A stretch of DNA of 64,000 bases from Nucisporomicrobium flavum (GCF_016464385.1 NZ_JADMLH010000015.1:164080-228079); one strand, 5' to 3'. Shown: positions 49,576 to 59,017, numbered from the stretch's first letter. Translations and numbers: made by a program. Notes: generated by a model not told the origin, from the sequence alone.

Positions 49576-51258
49576 TCAGTCCTCGGAACCCGATCCCGTG
49601 CCCACTCCGGCGTCGGAACCACCGGTCATCTCACCGGACGACTCCGCCGCGCCACGCCCGCCACTGCGCCGACGCCGGCGCCGCGGACGGCCACCCTCGG
49701 TGGAGGAGGACTCGGCGGCCTCTGCGGCAGGGGCGTCCGCTGTGGGCGTACCCGTGGCGGGCTCGTCGACCTGGCGGCGGCGACGCTGCCGGCGCGGACG
49801 GTCGGACGTCTCGCCCTCCGCGGCCGGGGCTGCCTCCGGCGCGCTCTCGTCACCGCCGCGCCGGCGCGAACCGCCGCCGGCACCACCACCGCTGCTACGG
49901 GGCCGGGAGCGGCTGTTGTCCTTGCCGCGGCGGCGTCCCCCGAGGTCCTCCTCGATCTCCGCGGACAGGCCGACGCGGTTGCGCTCGGCCGTCGGCAGGG
50001 TGCCGGAGATGTCCGTCGGGATGTCCAGGTCGGCGTAGAGCGCCGGGGAGGTGTGGTACGTCTCCGGGGGCTGCGGCATGTTGAGGCCCATCGACTTGTC
50101 GATGAGCACCCAGCGCGGCATGTCCTCCCAGTCCACGAACGTCACGGCGACGCCGGTCGCGCCCGCCCGGCCGGTGCGGCCGATGCGGTGCGTGTACGTG
50201 TCCGGGTCCTCCGGGCAGTCGTAGTTGAGGACGTGGGTGACGCCGGAGACGTCCAGGCCGCGGGCGGCGACGTCGGTGGCGACCAGGACGTCGATCTTTC
50301 CCGTGCGGAACGCGCGCAGCGCCCGCTCCCGGGCGCCCTGGCCGAGGTCACCGTGGACGGCGGCCACCGCGAAGCCGCGGAAGTCGAGGTCCTCGGCGAC
50401 GCGGTCGGCCGCGCGCTTGGTCCGGGTGAAGATCATGGTGAGGCCGCGGTCGCGGGCCTGCAGGATGCGCGCCACCATCTCCAGCTTGTTCAGCGGGTGG
50501 GTGCGGTAGACGACCTGCTTGGTCAGCGGCGACGGGCCGCTCTCGGTGGTGTGCCCGGCGTGGATGGTGACCGGGTGGCGCAGGAAGCGGCGCGACAGCG
50601 CGACGATCGGGTCCGGCATGGTCGCCGAGAACAGCATGGTCTGCCGCTGCTCGGGGAGCATGGCGAGGATCTTCTCGACGTCCTCGAGGAAGCCGAGGTC
50701 GAGCATGCGGTCGGCCTCGTCGAGCACCAGGGCCTTGATCGAGGTGAGCTTCAGCTGCTTCTGCTTGGCCAGGTCGAGCAGGCGGCCGGGGGTGCCGACC
50801 AGGATCTCGACGCCCTTCTTGAGCGCCTCGACCTGCGGCTCGTACGCCACGCCGCCGTAGATCGGCAGCACGCGCACGCCACGGGTGGCGCCGGCGGCGG
50901 CGAGGTCGCGCGCCACCTGCAGGCCCAGCTCACGGGTCGGTACGACGATCAGCGCCTGCGGTTTGCCGTCGGCGCCCTCGCTCGGGGCGGTCATGCGCTC
51001 GAGGATGGGCAGACCGAAGCCGAGGGTCTTACCGGTGCCGGTGGGCGCCTGGCCGATCAGGTCGGTGCCGCGCAGCGCGATGGGGAGTGCGTACTCCTGG
51101 ATGGCGAAGGCCCGGGTGATGCCGGCAGCGGCCAGCGCCTCCACGGTTTCCGCGCGGACGCCCAGCTCGGCGAAGGTGGGGCTGTCGGGGCGGACGGGGG
51201 CGCGGGTGAGGACCGGTACCAGGGCGGGTTCTGTCTCGGTGGGTTCGATGTCGGTCAT
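49576..51258 (-). CDS. DEAD-box RNA helicase (RhlE-like) with basic tail
   Basis: The 560-residue protein has the helicase core (about 25-385): Q motif FAIQEYALP, Walker A APTGTGKT, PTRELG, LDEADRM, FSATM, and HRIGRTGRAG. Its long Arg/Gly/Ser-rich tail (about 430-560; RRRGKDNSRSRPRSSGGG, RPRRQRRRR, RPRRRRRRSGG) probably binds RNA. Such helicases act in ribosome assembly and RNA turnover. The ATG at 51258 starts the typical N-terminus; the frame upstream is non-homologous. Confidence 0.93.
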   Translation of the reverse strand: MTDIEPTETEPALVPVLTRAPVRPDSPTFAELGVRAETVEALAAAGITRAFAIQEYALPIALRGTDLIGQAPTGTGKTLGFGLPILERMTAPSEGADGKPQALIVVPTRELGLQVARDLAAAGATRGVRVLPIYGGVAYEPQVEALKKGVEILVGTPGRLLDLAKQKQLKLTSIKALVLDEADRMLDLGFLEDVEKILAMLPEQRQTMLFSATMPDPIVALSRRFLRHPVTIHAGHTTESGPSPLTKQVVYRTHPLNKLEMVARILQARDRGLTMIFTRTKRAADRVAEDLDFRGFAVAAVHGDLGQGARERALRAFRTGKIDVLVATDVAARGLDVSGVTHVLNYDCPEDPDTYTHRIGRTGRAGATGVAVTFVDWEDMPRWVLIDKSMGLNMPQPPETYHTSPALYADLDIPTDISGTLPTAERNRVGLSAEIEEDLGGRRRGKDNSRSRPRSSGGGAGGGSRRRGGDESAPEAAPAAEGETSDRPRRQRRRRQVDEPATGTPTADAPAAEAAESSSTEGGRPRRRRRRSGGRGAAESSGEMTGGSDAGVGTGSGSED

Positions 51259-51471
51259 GGAGTTCTGCGGGTGCCTCTCGTGGTGCGCCCGTCGAAGTCC
51301 TGGGCGCGGTCTGGATAGGGCGCGGGCCACACGCGAGGGAGCTCGCGGGCCGCACGCGCGTCGCCGCGGCGGAACCAGAGAAATGGATCGACGTCGGCGG
51401 CGACGGGCCAAGTCTACCCGACGGAGAGATTGCGCACCTCAGGCCGAAGGTGACCGGCGGCGGAAATGCGT

Positions 51472-51493
51472 CAGGGGGCCCGAGGGCCCCCTG
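51472..51493 (-). terminator. Hairpin after the DUF3107 gene
   Basis: CAGGGGGCC and GGCCCCCTG form a 9- to 10-bp stem with a tight loop 32 bp past the minus-strand stop at 51525. The remaining bases up to the helicase start at 51258 hold no gene. Confidence 0.6.
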
Positions 51494-51524
51494 CTCGCCG
51501 GTGCTGCGCGTGCTTATCGCGTGC

Positions 51525-51749
51525 TTATCGCGTGGTGAAGCCGAACGGGCGGGTGTTGCTCTCGGCGATCTCCACGTAGGCCACCTTGGCGATCGGCACG
51601 ATCACCTTGCGGCCCTTCTCGTCGGTCAGGGTCAGGACGCTGTCCTTGGCCAGTGCCTCGGTCACCACCTGCTCGACCTCGGCCGGCGTCTGCGCACTCT
51701 CCAGCGCCAGCTCACGCGGGGCGTGCTGCACGCCGATCTTGACCTCCAC
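51525..51749 (-). CDS. DUF3107 protein
   Basis: The 74-residue protein is a typical DUF3107 member: MEVKIGVQHAPRELALES, VEQVVTEALAKDSVLTLTDEKGRKVIVP and YVEIAESNTRPFGF. It is a small actinobacterial protein of unknown function, consistently found between a TetR regulator gene and an RNA helicase gene. A GAGGGAGGG ribosome site precedes the ATG. Confidence 0.92.
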   Translation of the reverse strand: MEVKIGVQHAPRELALESAQTPAEVEQVVTEALAKDSVLTLTDEKGRKVIVPIAKVAYVEIAESNTRPFGFTTR

Positions 51750-51785
51750 GGGGCCCTCCCTCTCAGCAGTCTTCCGACATGAAGG

Positions 51786-52448
51786 CTAGCCGATTTCCGC
51801 AGACGTTCCCGGCGTTGACTCACCCTGCAGCGGGAAGGTGGCGATGCCCCGCCAGATCAGGGCCGCGACCAGCGCTTCCGCCTCGTCCTTCGCGACCTGG
51901 CGGCCGGTCGCCAGCCAGTACTGGGCCGCCTGGCCGGAGACTCCGACGAGGCCTGCGGCGAGCAACTCGGCCTTCGCCTGGGTCAGCCCGGTGTCCGCGA
52001 CCACTGTGTCGGTGACAGCGGCGATGCAGCCCTGCTCCACCCGCTCCACCCGTTCGCGCACCTGGGGGTCGTTGCGCAGGTCGGACTCGAAGACGAGACG
52101 GAACGCCTCGCTCTCGTGGTCCATGAAGTCGAAGTACGCCCGTACGGCGCCCTTGACCCGCTCCTTGTTGTCCGGGGTGGCCAGCATCGCGCCGCGTACC
52201 TTGGCGATTATCGCGTCACAGTGCGTGTCCAGCAGGGCCAGATAGAGCTCGAGCTTGCCGGGGAAGTGCTGGTAGAGCACGGGCTTCGAAACGCCGGCCC
52301 GCTCGGCGATCTCGTCCATGGCGGCGGCGTGGTAGCCCTGCGCCACGAAGATCTGCTGCGCGGCGGCAAGCAGTTGCTTACGGCGCGCGGAGCGCGGCAG
52401 GCGCGTCGGGCGCCCCGCCGTCTGTGCCCCGCCGGACGCAGCAGTCAT
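51786..52448 (-). CDS. TetR-family transcriptional regulator
   Basis: The 220-residue protein has an N-terminal TetR helix-turn-helix (about 20-66; RKQLLAAAQQIFVAQGYHAAAMDEIAERAGVSKPVLYQHFPGKLELY) and an all-helical ligand domain. GGAGGA at 52454-52459 precedes the ATG. It is 36 bp upstream of the DUF3107 gene on the same strand and divergent from the proline-rich protein gene. The ligand is unknown. Confidence 0.9.
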   Translation of the reverse strand: MTAASGGAQTAGRPTRLPRSARRKQLLAAAQQIFVAQGYHAAAMDEIAERAGVSKPVLYQHFPGKLELYLALLDTHCDAIIAKVRGAMLATPDNKERVKGAVRAYFDFMDHESEAFRLVFESDLRNDPQVRERVERVEQGCIAAVTDTVVADTGLTQAKAELLAAGLVGVSGQAAQYWLATGRQVAKDEAEALVAALIWRGIATFPLQGESTPGTSAEIG

Positions 52449-52605
52449 GTCACAATCCTCCGAGCTTGAGTCCCACCGCGCTGGAAGCGACGCGGATTGC
52501 CCGGTTCGTCGTCTGTCGCGTTCCGGGCGGGCAATTGTCGCGACGCTGCAACTTATCGCCACTGCAACCACACGGTAGCCTCAGCGGGGGGCAAGCGAGG
52601 AGCGC

Positions 52606-54717
52606 GTGGTGGACGAAACAGGGCATTCCGGTGACGCCGGGGCCGCCGAGGGCGGTGCCGGTGCCGAGTCGCGTGACCGCACCCTGTTGAACGGATGGGC
52701 CGCACGGGAGAGCCCGTGGTCCAACGCTGGTGCCGCGCTGGACCCGGAAGCCGAGGTCCCGGCGTGGCGCCGGCCCGCGACGGAGGTGCGCCCGTTCACC
52801 CGCCCCCTGCCGACCGACCCACCATCGGGTGACATCCGCCCGTTCGCGGCCGCGCCCCCGCCGCCGTCGTTCACCCCCGCCCAGCAATCGCCCGCGCCGC
52901 CCGTCGACGGGTCACCGCCGCGGCTGGAGAACGCCGCCTCGCCGCGCTGGTCCGACAGCCGCGCGCGCTACGACGATCTGCTCTCGCACCTCTCGCCCAA
53001 CGGGGGCGAGCCGCGCCAGGACGAACCCCGGGCCGCCGAGCCGCCGCGCGCCGCCCCGCTCTCGCCCGTGCCGCCGCGCGCCGCCCCGCTCTCGCCCGTG
53101 CCGCCGCGTTCAGCCCCGCTGTCGCCTGTGCCGCCGCGTTCAGCCCCGCTGTCGCCCGTGCCGCCGCCACGCCCCGACCCCCTCTCGCCCGAGCTGTTGC
53201 ACGGCGGTCAGGAGAGCACCCAGCTGCCGGCCAGCGCGCCGCCGTACCCGTATGAGGGTGATCTCGACGACGCGGCCCGGCCCCAGGCGGCCCAGCAGCG
53301 CGCGTCGTTCCCCGCCGTGCGGCCCGCGGCCCCCGGCGGCCGGCGCGCCGAGTGGACGACCGCCGAGTCCGCGCGGCATGCGCTGGACCCGCCGACCCCG
53401 GCCGAGGGCATGCCCCGGGTCGGCCCGCCGGAGGCTACCGACCAGTCACGTTCCGGCGATCAAGGGCTCGGCCGGCCGTCGTACGATCCCTCCAGCTTTC
53501 CGCGCCGGCTGCCGTACGAATCCCCGCAGCCGGCGTTCACCGGACGGCCGGCCGGCGACCCCGGCGCCGGCACCACCGGGAAGCCGCCCTTCGCCGCGTT
53601 GCCGCAGCGCGTCCCGGCCCAGCCGGACGTGCCCACCGTCCCGGAGCCGCCGTCCGTGGAGCCCTCGGCCGAGACCCCCGCGCTGGCGCGGATCGCGACG
53701 CATCTGCGCCGCGAGGACGCGCTGGCGCCGCAGGAGCGGCAGGACGGCTTCGACGTCAACGCCATCCTGGAGGCGGTCCGCGAGGTCGAGGGCGTCCGCG
53801 ACGCGGCGCTGCGGACCACCCCCGCCGGTGCCCACAGCCTGCGGCTGGACCTCGCGGAGGGCGCCGACCCGGCCGAGGTGAGCCGCCAGGTCGCCCGCCT
53901 GCTGCAGGACCGCATGGGTCTGGACGCGGCCATGCAGGGTGCCACGCCGCTCGCGCCGACGCGTACGCCTGCGCCCGAGGAGGCGCCTCCGGCCCCGGCG
54001 CCCCGGTCCGCGCCGCCGGCACAGGCCACCACCCGGGCGCTGCCCACCCGGACGTCCTCGGCGGCGCAGGCCTCCGCGCCTCCGGTCGCGCCGGCCCCGT
54101 TCGTGCCGTCGCAGCCCAACCCGGCCGGCCGGGCCGCCCCGCCGAGCCCCGTCGCCCCACCGGCACCCGCAGCGCCGCCCAGCGCAGCGCCGCGGAGTCC
54201 GGCCGCAACGCCTGGCCCCGCCGCGATGCCGAGTCCCGTCTCGGCGCAGCGCATGCCCACCGGCATCGACCCCGCCCCGCCGCGCCCGCTGCTCGAGCCC
54301 GGCGACCGTCCCGGCCCGCGGGTGATGATCGAGAACGTCCAGGTCAACACCTTCGGCAGCGAGGCGACCGTACGGGTCCAGCTGACCGTCGGCGGCCAGG
54401 CCGCGGCGGGGGAGGCCACCGGCCCGGCGGTGGACGGCTACCTGCTGCGGCTCTGCGCGATGGCCACCGCGACCGCCGTCGACGACCTGCTCACCCACTC
54501 GGACCACGCCGACGGGCCGGCGAAGTGCTTCGTCGAGCACGCGGCGGCCGTGCCGTTCGGCTCGATCCAGGTGGCCGTGGTGGTCGTCCTGCTCGCCACC
54601 GACGGCTGGGTGGAGCAGCTCGCCGGCTCGGCCGTCGTCACGGGTGACGATAGGCACGCCATGGTCCGCGCCACTCTGGCGGCCGTCAACCGGCGGCTCG
54701 AGGCACTCTTGTCCTGA
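52606..54717 (+). CDS. Large proline-rich protein with conserved C-terminal domain
   Basis: The 703-residue protein is dominated by Pro/Ala-rich low complexity (about 60-350 and 455-560). It has one ordered middle segment (about 360-440, HLRREDALAPQERQDGFDVNAILEAVREVEGVRDAALRTT) and a conserved-looking C-terminal alpha/beta domain (about 572-703, VMIENVQVNTFGSEATVRVQLTVGG). No signal or membrane helix is seen. GTG start with GGAG upstream. Its stop shares a base with the next ATG (TGATG). It is a clade-specific scaffold-like protein of unknown role. Confidence 0.75.
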   Translation: MVDETGHSGDAGAAEGGAGAESRDRTLLNGWAARESPWSNAGAALDPEAEVPAWRRPATEVRPFTRPLPTDPPSGDIRPFAAAPPPPSFTPAQQSPAPPVDGSPPRLENAASPRWSDSRARYDDLLSHLSPNGGEPRQDEPRAAEPPRAAPLSPVPPRAAPLSPVPPRSAPLSPVPPRSAPLSPVPPPRPDPLSPELLHGGQESTQLPASAPPYPYEGDLDDAARPQAAQQRASFPAVRPAAPGGRRAEWTTAESARHALDPPTPAEGMPRVGPPEATDQSRSGDQGLGRPSYDPSSFPRRLPYESPQPAFTGRPAGDPGAGTTGKPPFAALPQRVPAQPDVPTVPEPPSVEPSAETPALARIATHLRREDALAPQERQDGFDVNAILEAVREVEGVRDAALRTTPAGAHSLRLDLAEGADPAEVSRQVARLLQDRMGLDAAMQGATPLAPTRTPAPEEAPPAPAPRSAPPAQATTRALPTRTSSAAQASAPPVAPAPFVPSQPNPAGRAAPPSPVAPPAPAAPPSAAPRSPAATPGPAAMPSPVSAQRMPTGIDPAPPRPLLEPGDRPGPRVMIENVQVNTFGSEATVRVQLTVGGQAAAGEATGPAVDGYLLRLCAMATATAVDDLLTHSDHADGPAKCFVEHAAAVPFGSIQVAVVVVLLATDGWVEQLAGSAVVTGDDRHAMVRATLAAVNRRLEALLS
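53041..53160 (+). repeat. Four 30-bp tandem repeats (PPRAAPLSPV)
   Basis: Four exact-length 30-bp units run in frame. Units 1 and 2 are identical, and units 3 and 4 are nearly identical to each other but differ from the first pair. This implies two separate duplications. They encode decapeptides PPR(A/S)APLSPV. Confidence 0.95.
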
Positions 54718-55700
54718 TGAAGGGCGCGAAACTCGCGGCGGACGAGGTCCTGCCGCCCGACGGGGCCCTGCCACCGCCGTGGCCGGCCCGCACAGTGATG
54801 ATCGACGGCGCGATGCTGCACGTCCGGGACACCCCGGCGACCACGCCCGGCGCCGAACCGGCGGTGTACGTGCACGGCCTCGGCGGCTCGTCGCAGAACT
54901 TCACCGACCTCGCCGGGCTGCTCGCCGACCGGTTCGACGCCCAGGCCGTGGACCTGCCCGGGTTCGGCTACAGCGACCCGAGCCGGCGCTACTCGATCGC
55001 CGCGTTCGCCGACCGGCTCATCGGCTTCCTGGAGCACTCCGGGCGCGGCGCGGTCCACCTGGTCGGCAACTCGCTCGGCGGCTCGATCTGCGTACGGGTG
55101 GCGGCGCTGCGCCCCGACCTGGTGCGCACCCTGACCCTGATCAGCCCGGCGATGCCCTTCCTCGACCCGCGGCGTACGGCCCAGGGCCCGGTGCTGCCGG
55201 TGCTCGCCCTGCCCCGCGCCGACCGGATCATCGCGTGGGGCATGGCCCGGATGACCGCCGAGGAGATGGCCGAGCAGGTGCTGCTGGCGTGCTTCGGCGA
55301 CACCACGAAGGTCAGCGAGCAGCGCCGGGCCGAGGCGATCGAGGAGATCAAGCTCCGGTACACGGTCGCGCATTACTCGAAGGCGTACACGGGGACGTTG
55401 CGCGGGCTGGTGTCGAGCTTCCTGCGGGCGTACCTGCCGGGGGTGAATTCGCAGTGGCGGCTCGCCGCGCGCATCACCGCGCCGACGCTGGTCATCGGCG
55501 GCCTCAAGGACGAGTTGGTGGACCCGCGGGTGCCGGCGCAGGTGGCGAAGGCGATCCCGGACAGCCGGCTGCTGATCCTGCCCGGCGTGGGGCACGTGGC
55601 ACAGATGGAGGTACCCCGGCTGGTCGCCCGCGCGATCGTCGGCCTGCTCGAGGACGTCGCCTCCCATGACCGGACGGAAGGCCTGCCGCTGCACCCGTGA
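54717..55700 (+). CDS. Alpha/beta hydrolase
   Basis: The 327-residue alpha/beta hydrolase fold enzyme has oxyanion motif YVHGLGGSSQNF, nucleophile elbow LVGNSLGGSIC (GxSxG), an acid in LVIGGLKDELVDP and the late His in LPGVGHVAQME. It is an esterase, lipase or C-C hydrolase; substrate unknown. It starts within the stop of the proline-rich gene and ends within the start region of the DUF3152 gene, so all three are coupled. Confidence 0.9.
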   Translation: MKGAKLAADEVLPPDGALPPPWPARTVMIDGAMLHVRDTPATTPGAEPAVYVHGLGGSSQNFTDLAGLLADRFDAQAVDLPGFGYSDPSRRYSIAAFADRLIGFLEHSGRGAVHLVGNSLGGSICVRVAALRPDLVRTLTLISPAMPFLDPRRTAQGPVLPVLALPRADRIIAWGMARMTAEEMAEQVLLACFGDTTKVSEQRRAEAIEEIKLRYTVAHYSKAYTGTLRGLVSSFLRAYLPGVNSQWRLAARITAPTLVIGGLKDELVDPRVPAQVAKAIPDSRLLILPGVGHVAQMEVPRLVARAIVGLLEDVASHDRTEGLPLHP

Positions 55701-56566
55701 TGTGGCACGCTGGCGGGCAAATGATCGACACCCGTGTTGCCGTGATCGACCGGCGCCGCCGCATCTGGTTCGCCGCCGTCATGGTGGCGGCGCTGCTCGT
55801 GGCCGGTGGCCTGCTGTTACCCACCGTCTGGGCGTCCGGGCCGCCGGTGCCCATGCCGGTCGCGTCCGCGGCCGTGCCGGCGCCGGCCCTCGCGGCCACG
55901 TCCGTGCCGTCGGCCTCGGCGGTTCCCTCCACGCCGCCCTCACCCCCGCTGCGGACGTCGGTCGCGCTGCCGGGTCCGGTGCCGGCCCGCGGGTCCGGCA
56001 CGTTCGCGTACGCGCCGGGCCGGGGCAAGATCTTGGGTACGGCGGGAGCGGTACGCCGTTTCCGCGTGGCGGTGGAACGGGGCAGCGGCGAGGACGTCGT
56101 GGCCTTCGCCGCGTTGGTCGAGTCCACGCTCGGCGACCGGCGCAGCTGGACCGGGGACGGGCGGTTGCGGCTGCAACGCGTACCGGCGGGGGAGAAGGCG
56201 GACTTCACCGTGTTCCTGGCGACGCGGGACACCGCCGGGCGGATGTGCGCTGCCGGAGGCGTCACCATCACGGTGGGCGGGCGGCCGTACACGTCGTGCC
56301 GGACGACCGGGCGGGCGATCATCAACCTGGACCGGTGGCGGCTGTCGGCACCGCCGTACGTCGCCGCGAAGGTCCCGCTGCCGACCTACCGCCAGTACGT
56401 CATCAACCACGAGGTCGGCCACGAGCTGGGCCACGGCCACCAGGGCTGCCCGAAGCGCGGCGGGCCGGCGCCGGTGATGGTGCAGCAGACGCTGACGCTG
56501 CGCGGCTGTGTGCCGTACGCGTGGCCCCGCCGCGGCAACCGCCTCCTCCAGGGTCCGTCGCTCTGA
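55700..56566 (+). CDS. DUF3152 membrane-anchored metzincin-like metalloprotease
   Basis: The 288-residue protein has an N-terminal TM anchor (about 22-45), a Pro/Ala/Ser-rich stalk (about 50-95) and a DUF3152 domain. The latter holds the zinc motif NHEVGHELGHGHQGCP (HExxHxxGHxH), as in metzincins. A conserved Met follows in APVMVQQT, at the Met-turn position. The enzyme probably acts outside the cell. Starts at GTG 55697, ATG 55700 and ATG 55721 are possible; TGATG coupling favours 55700. It lies in the conserved block before moeZ. Confidence 0.85.
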   Translation: MWHAGGQMIDTRVAVIDRRRRIWFAAVMVAALLVAGGLLLPTVWASGPPVPMPVASAAVPAPALAATSVPSASAVPSTPPSPPLRTSVALPGPVPARGSGTFAYAPGRGKILGTAGAVRRFRVAVERGSGEDVVAFAALVESTLGDRRSWTGDGRLRLQRVPAGEKADFTVFLATRDTAGRMCAAGGVTITVGGRPYTSCRTTGRAIINLDRWRLSAPPYVAAKVPLPTYRQYVINHEVGHELGHGHQGCPKRGGPAPVMVQQTLTLRGCVPYAWPRRGNRLLQGPSL

Positions 56567-56623
56567 TGCTTTCGGGGCAAATGCCCCGTGCCGAATGGTG
56601 TGCTCTGGCACCCTGACCGTGTC

Positions 56624-56743
56624 ATGGAGAAGATGCGGCCGTACCTGCGACGCCGGTTGATCACGGCGCTGATCCTGTTCACGCTCGCCGTCGCGGTGTT
56701 CGTGGCGGCCGAGACGATGCGCGCCGGCAACCCCGGCGGGTGA
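56624..56743 (+). CDS. Small single-pass membrane protein (39 aa)
   Basis: An ATG frame ending at TGA 56743 encodes a basic N-terminus (MEKMRPYLRRRLI), one hydrophobic helix (about 13-30, TALILFTLAVAVFVAAE) and a short polar tail (TMRAGNPGG). Positive-inside charge and helix length argue for a real inner-membrane protein. It fills most of the gap between the DUF3152 gene and moeZ. No clear ribosome site. Confidence 0.55.
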   Translation: MEKMRPYLRRRLITALILFTLAVAVFVAAETMRAGNPGG

Positions 56744-56854
56744 GCTTTGATTCCCGTTTCCCGCATGCCGGGCCGGTGGCCCACGTCATGCCCATGACGG
56801 CGATTCACGAGCAACAATGGTGGCCGCACCTTCCGTCAACCCGGGGAGTTCACC

Positions 56855-58036
56855 GTGTCACTGCCCCCGCTCGTCGAGCCGGCCGCCGAGCTGTCCGTCG
56901 ATGAGATCCGGCGCTACTCGCGCCATCTGATCATTCCCGACGTCGGGATGGACGGTCAGAAGCGACTCAAGAACGCCAAGGTGCTCGTCGTGGGCGCGGG
57001 CGGCCTGGGCTCGCCGGCGCTGCTGTACCTGGCCGCGGCCGGGGTCGGCACGCTCGGCATCGTGGACTTCGACACCGTCGACGAGTCCAACCTGCAGCGG
57101 CAGGTCATCCACGGGGTCTCCGACGTGGGCCGTCCCAAGGCCGAGTCCGCGGCGGCGAGCATCCGTGAGATCAACCCGCTGGTGAACGTGGTCATCCACA
57201 ACACCGCGCTGGACCGCGACAACGTCAAAGAGATCTTCAGCCAGTACGACCTCATCGTCGACGGCACCGACAACTTCGCGACCCGCTACATGGTCAACGA
57301 CGCCGCGGTGCTGCTCGGCAAGCCGTACGTGTGGGGTTCGATCTACCGCTTCGACGGCCAGGCGTCGGTGTTCTGGGAGGAGCACGGCCCCTGCTACCGG
57401 TGCCTCTACCCGGAGCCCCCGCCGCCCGGCATGGTGCCGTCCTGCGCCGAGGGCGGCGTGCTCGGCGTGCTGTGCGCGTCGATCGGCTCGATCCAGGTCA
57501 ACGAGGCGATCAAGCTGATCACCGGCATCGGCGAGCCGCTGGTCGGCCGGCTGATGGTCTACGACGCCCTCGAGATGGAGTACCGCAAGATCAAGGTTCG
57601 CAAGGACCCGAACTGCGCGCTCTGCGGCGAGAACCCGACCGTCACCGACCTGCTCGAGGACTACGAGGACTTCTGCGGCGCCGTCTCCACCGAGGCGCAG
57701 GAGGCCACCCTCAACGCCACGATCACGGCCAAGGAGCTCAAGGAGTGGCAGGACTCCGGCAAGGACATGTTCCTGGTCGACGTCCGTGAGCCCGCCGAGT
57801 GGGAGATCAACCGGATCCCGGGCGCCACGCTGATCCCCAAGGGCGAGATCCTCTCCGGCGAGGCGCTGGCCCGCTTCCCGCAGGACCGCCAGATCGTGCT
57901 GCACTGCAAGTCGGGCGTGCGCTCGGCGGAGGCGCTCGCGGCGCTCAAGGCGGCCGGCTTCAAGGACGCCGTGCACGTCCAGGGCGGCATCGTCTCCTGG
58001 GTCAACACGGTGGACCCGTCGCTGCCGTCGTACTGA
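56855..58036 (+). CDS. moeZ: Adenylyltransferase/sulfurtransferase MoeZ
   Basis: The 393-residue protein joins an E1-like adenylating domain (about 15-275; VVGAGGLGSPALLYL at 45-60, GIVDFDTVDESNLQRQ) to a C-terminal rhodanese domain (about 290-390) with active-site Cys351 in HCKSGVRS. Zinc is held by Cys180/Cys183 and Cys254/Cys257. It activates the C-terminal Gly-Gly of sulfur-carrier proteins (MoaD, ThiS, CysO-like) and loads sulfur. GTG start with GGGGAG upstream. A strong terminator follows. Confidence 0.96.
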   Translation: MSLPPLVEPAAELSVDEIRRYSRHLIIPDVGMDGQKRLKNAKVLVVGAGGLGSPALLYLAAAGVGTLGIVDFDTVDESNLQRQVIHGVSDVGRPKAESAAASIREINPLVNVVIHNTALDRDNVKEIFSQYDLIVDGTDNFATRYMVNDAAVLLGKPYVWGSIYRFDGQASVFWEEHGPCYRCLYPEPPPPGMVPSCAEGGVLGVLCASIGSIQVNEAIKLITGIGEPLVGRLMVYDALEMEYRKIKVRKDPNCALCGENPTVTDLLEDYEDFCGAVSTEAQEATLNATITAKELKEWQDSGKDMFLVDVREPAEWEINRIPGATLIPKGEILSGEALARFPQDRQIVLHCKSGVRSAEALAALKAAGFKDAVHVQGGIVSWVNTVDPSLPSY

Positions 58037-58046
58037 GGTCATTCCG

Positions 58047-58083
58047 GACGGCCGCTCACCCCGCTGAGGGTGAGCGGCCGTTT
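58047..58083 (+). terminator. Strong terminator after moeZ
   Basis: A perfect 14-bp stem (58047-58060 with 58067-58080) closes a 6-base loop and is followed by TTT. The stem ends in ACGGCCG/CGGCCGT. It lies 11 bp past the stop codon. Confidence 0.85.
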
Positions 58084-58210
58084 GCTGTCAGTCACGGCGC
58101 ACCCATCACCGGCCGTCAATGTCCCCTGATCGGGCGGGACGGAAGCGACCTTATAGACAACTACCGAAACGGTCCGGCGAAAAGCCCGGCTGCGTTGTAG
58201 CGTCACCGTC

Positions 58211-59017
58211 GTGGTCGACATGGATGCCGCAATCGGGTACGTCATAGCGCACGGTGACCCGGTGGAACGGGCGCGGCTGTCGTACCTGAGGACGAGCACG
58301 GAACCGCCGCCGGGCGTCCTCGACCGCATCGAGAGCGGCCAGACCCCGGAAGGCGGCTGGCCCGCGAGCGGCGACAGCCCCGTACCGTCGATCGACGCCA
58401 CCTGCTTCCGCCTCTCCGAACTCGACGACCTCGGCGGCCTCCGCGGCCCACAGGTCGACCGGGCCCTCGCCTGGCTCGCCGGCGTCCAGCGCAGCGACGG
58501 CACCTGGCAGGAGGACGAGTCCCTCGCCCCGGAGGCGCCGCCGTGGGCTGTGCCCGGCGACCCGGAAGCCACCCTCTACCTGACCGCGGTCGCCGGCTTC
58601 TGGATGACGGTCGCCGACTTCGAGGCCCACCCCCACCACGACGCTCCACCCCGGTACGCGACCACCCTCGCCGCGGCGGCCCGCCACGTGGTCGCCCAGC
58701 TCCGCCCGGACGGCAGCTGGCCGTCCTTCCTCGCCGCCGGCTGGCACGCGGCGGGGCTCTTACATGAGCAGCAGTTCTTCTACGAGTCGGCGCGGATCCA
58801 GCTCGTGCTCGGCGACCGCGTGGCCGACATGTCCCCGGCGGACGTGGCGAACATGGCGGCGGCCCTGCGCCGGGTCAACCTCGGCGACGACTGGCTGGTG
58901 CAGGCGGCGCGGAAGCGGCTGGCGGAGACGCAGCGCACGGACGGCGGCTGGGACAGCGACGAGGGGCCGATCTTCGACGTCAACACCACCCTGACAGCGA
59001 TCCGCGCCTGCCGCTGA
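58211..59017 (+). CDS. Terpenoid-cyclase/squalene-hopene-cyclase-like (alpha-toroid) protein
   Basis: The 268-residue protein is built of alpha-alpha-barrel repeats with QW-like motifs: QTPEGGWPASGDS, VQRSDGTWQED, LRPDGSWPS and TQRTDGGWDSDEG. This is the half-length, single-toroid form related to squalene cyclases and prenyltransferase beta subunits. No DxDD-type cyclase acid motif is evident, so catalytic activity is doubtful. GTG at 58211, ATG at 58220 as alternative. Confidence 0.75.
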   Translation: MVDMDAAIGYVIAHGDPVERARLSYLRTSTEPPPGVLDRIESGQTPEGGWPASGDSPVPSIDATCFRLSELDDLGGLRGPQVDRALAWLAGVQRSDGTWQEDESLAPEAPPWAVPGDPEATLYLTAVAGFWMTVADFEAHPHHDAPPRYATTLAAAARHVVAQLRPDGSWPSFLAAGWHAAGLLHEQQFFYESARIQLVLGDRVADMSPADVANMAAALRRVNLGDDWLVQAARKRLAETQRTDGGWDSDEGPIFDVNTTLTAIRACR

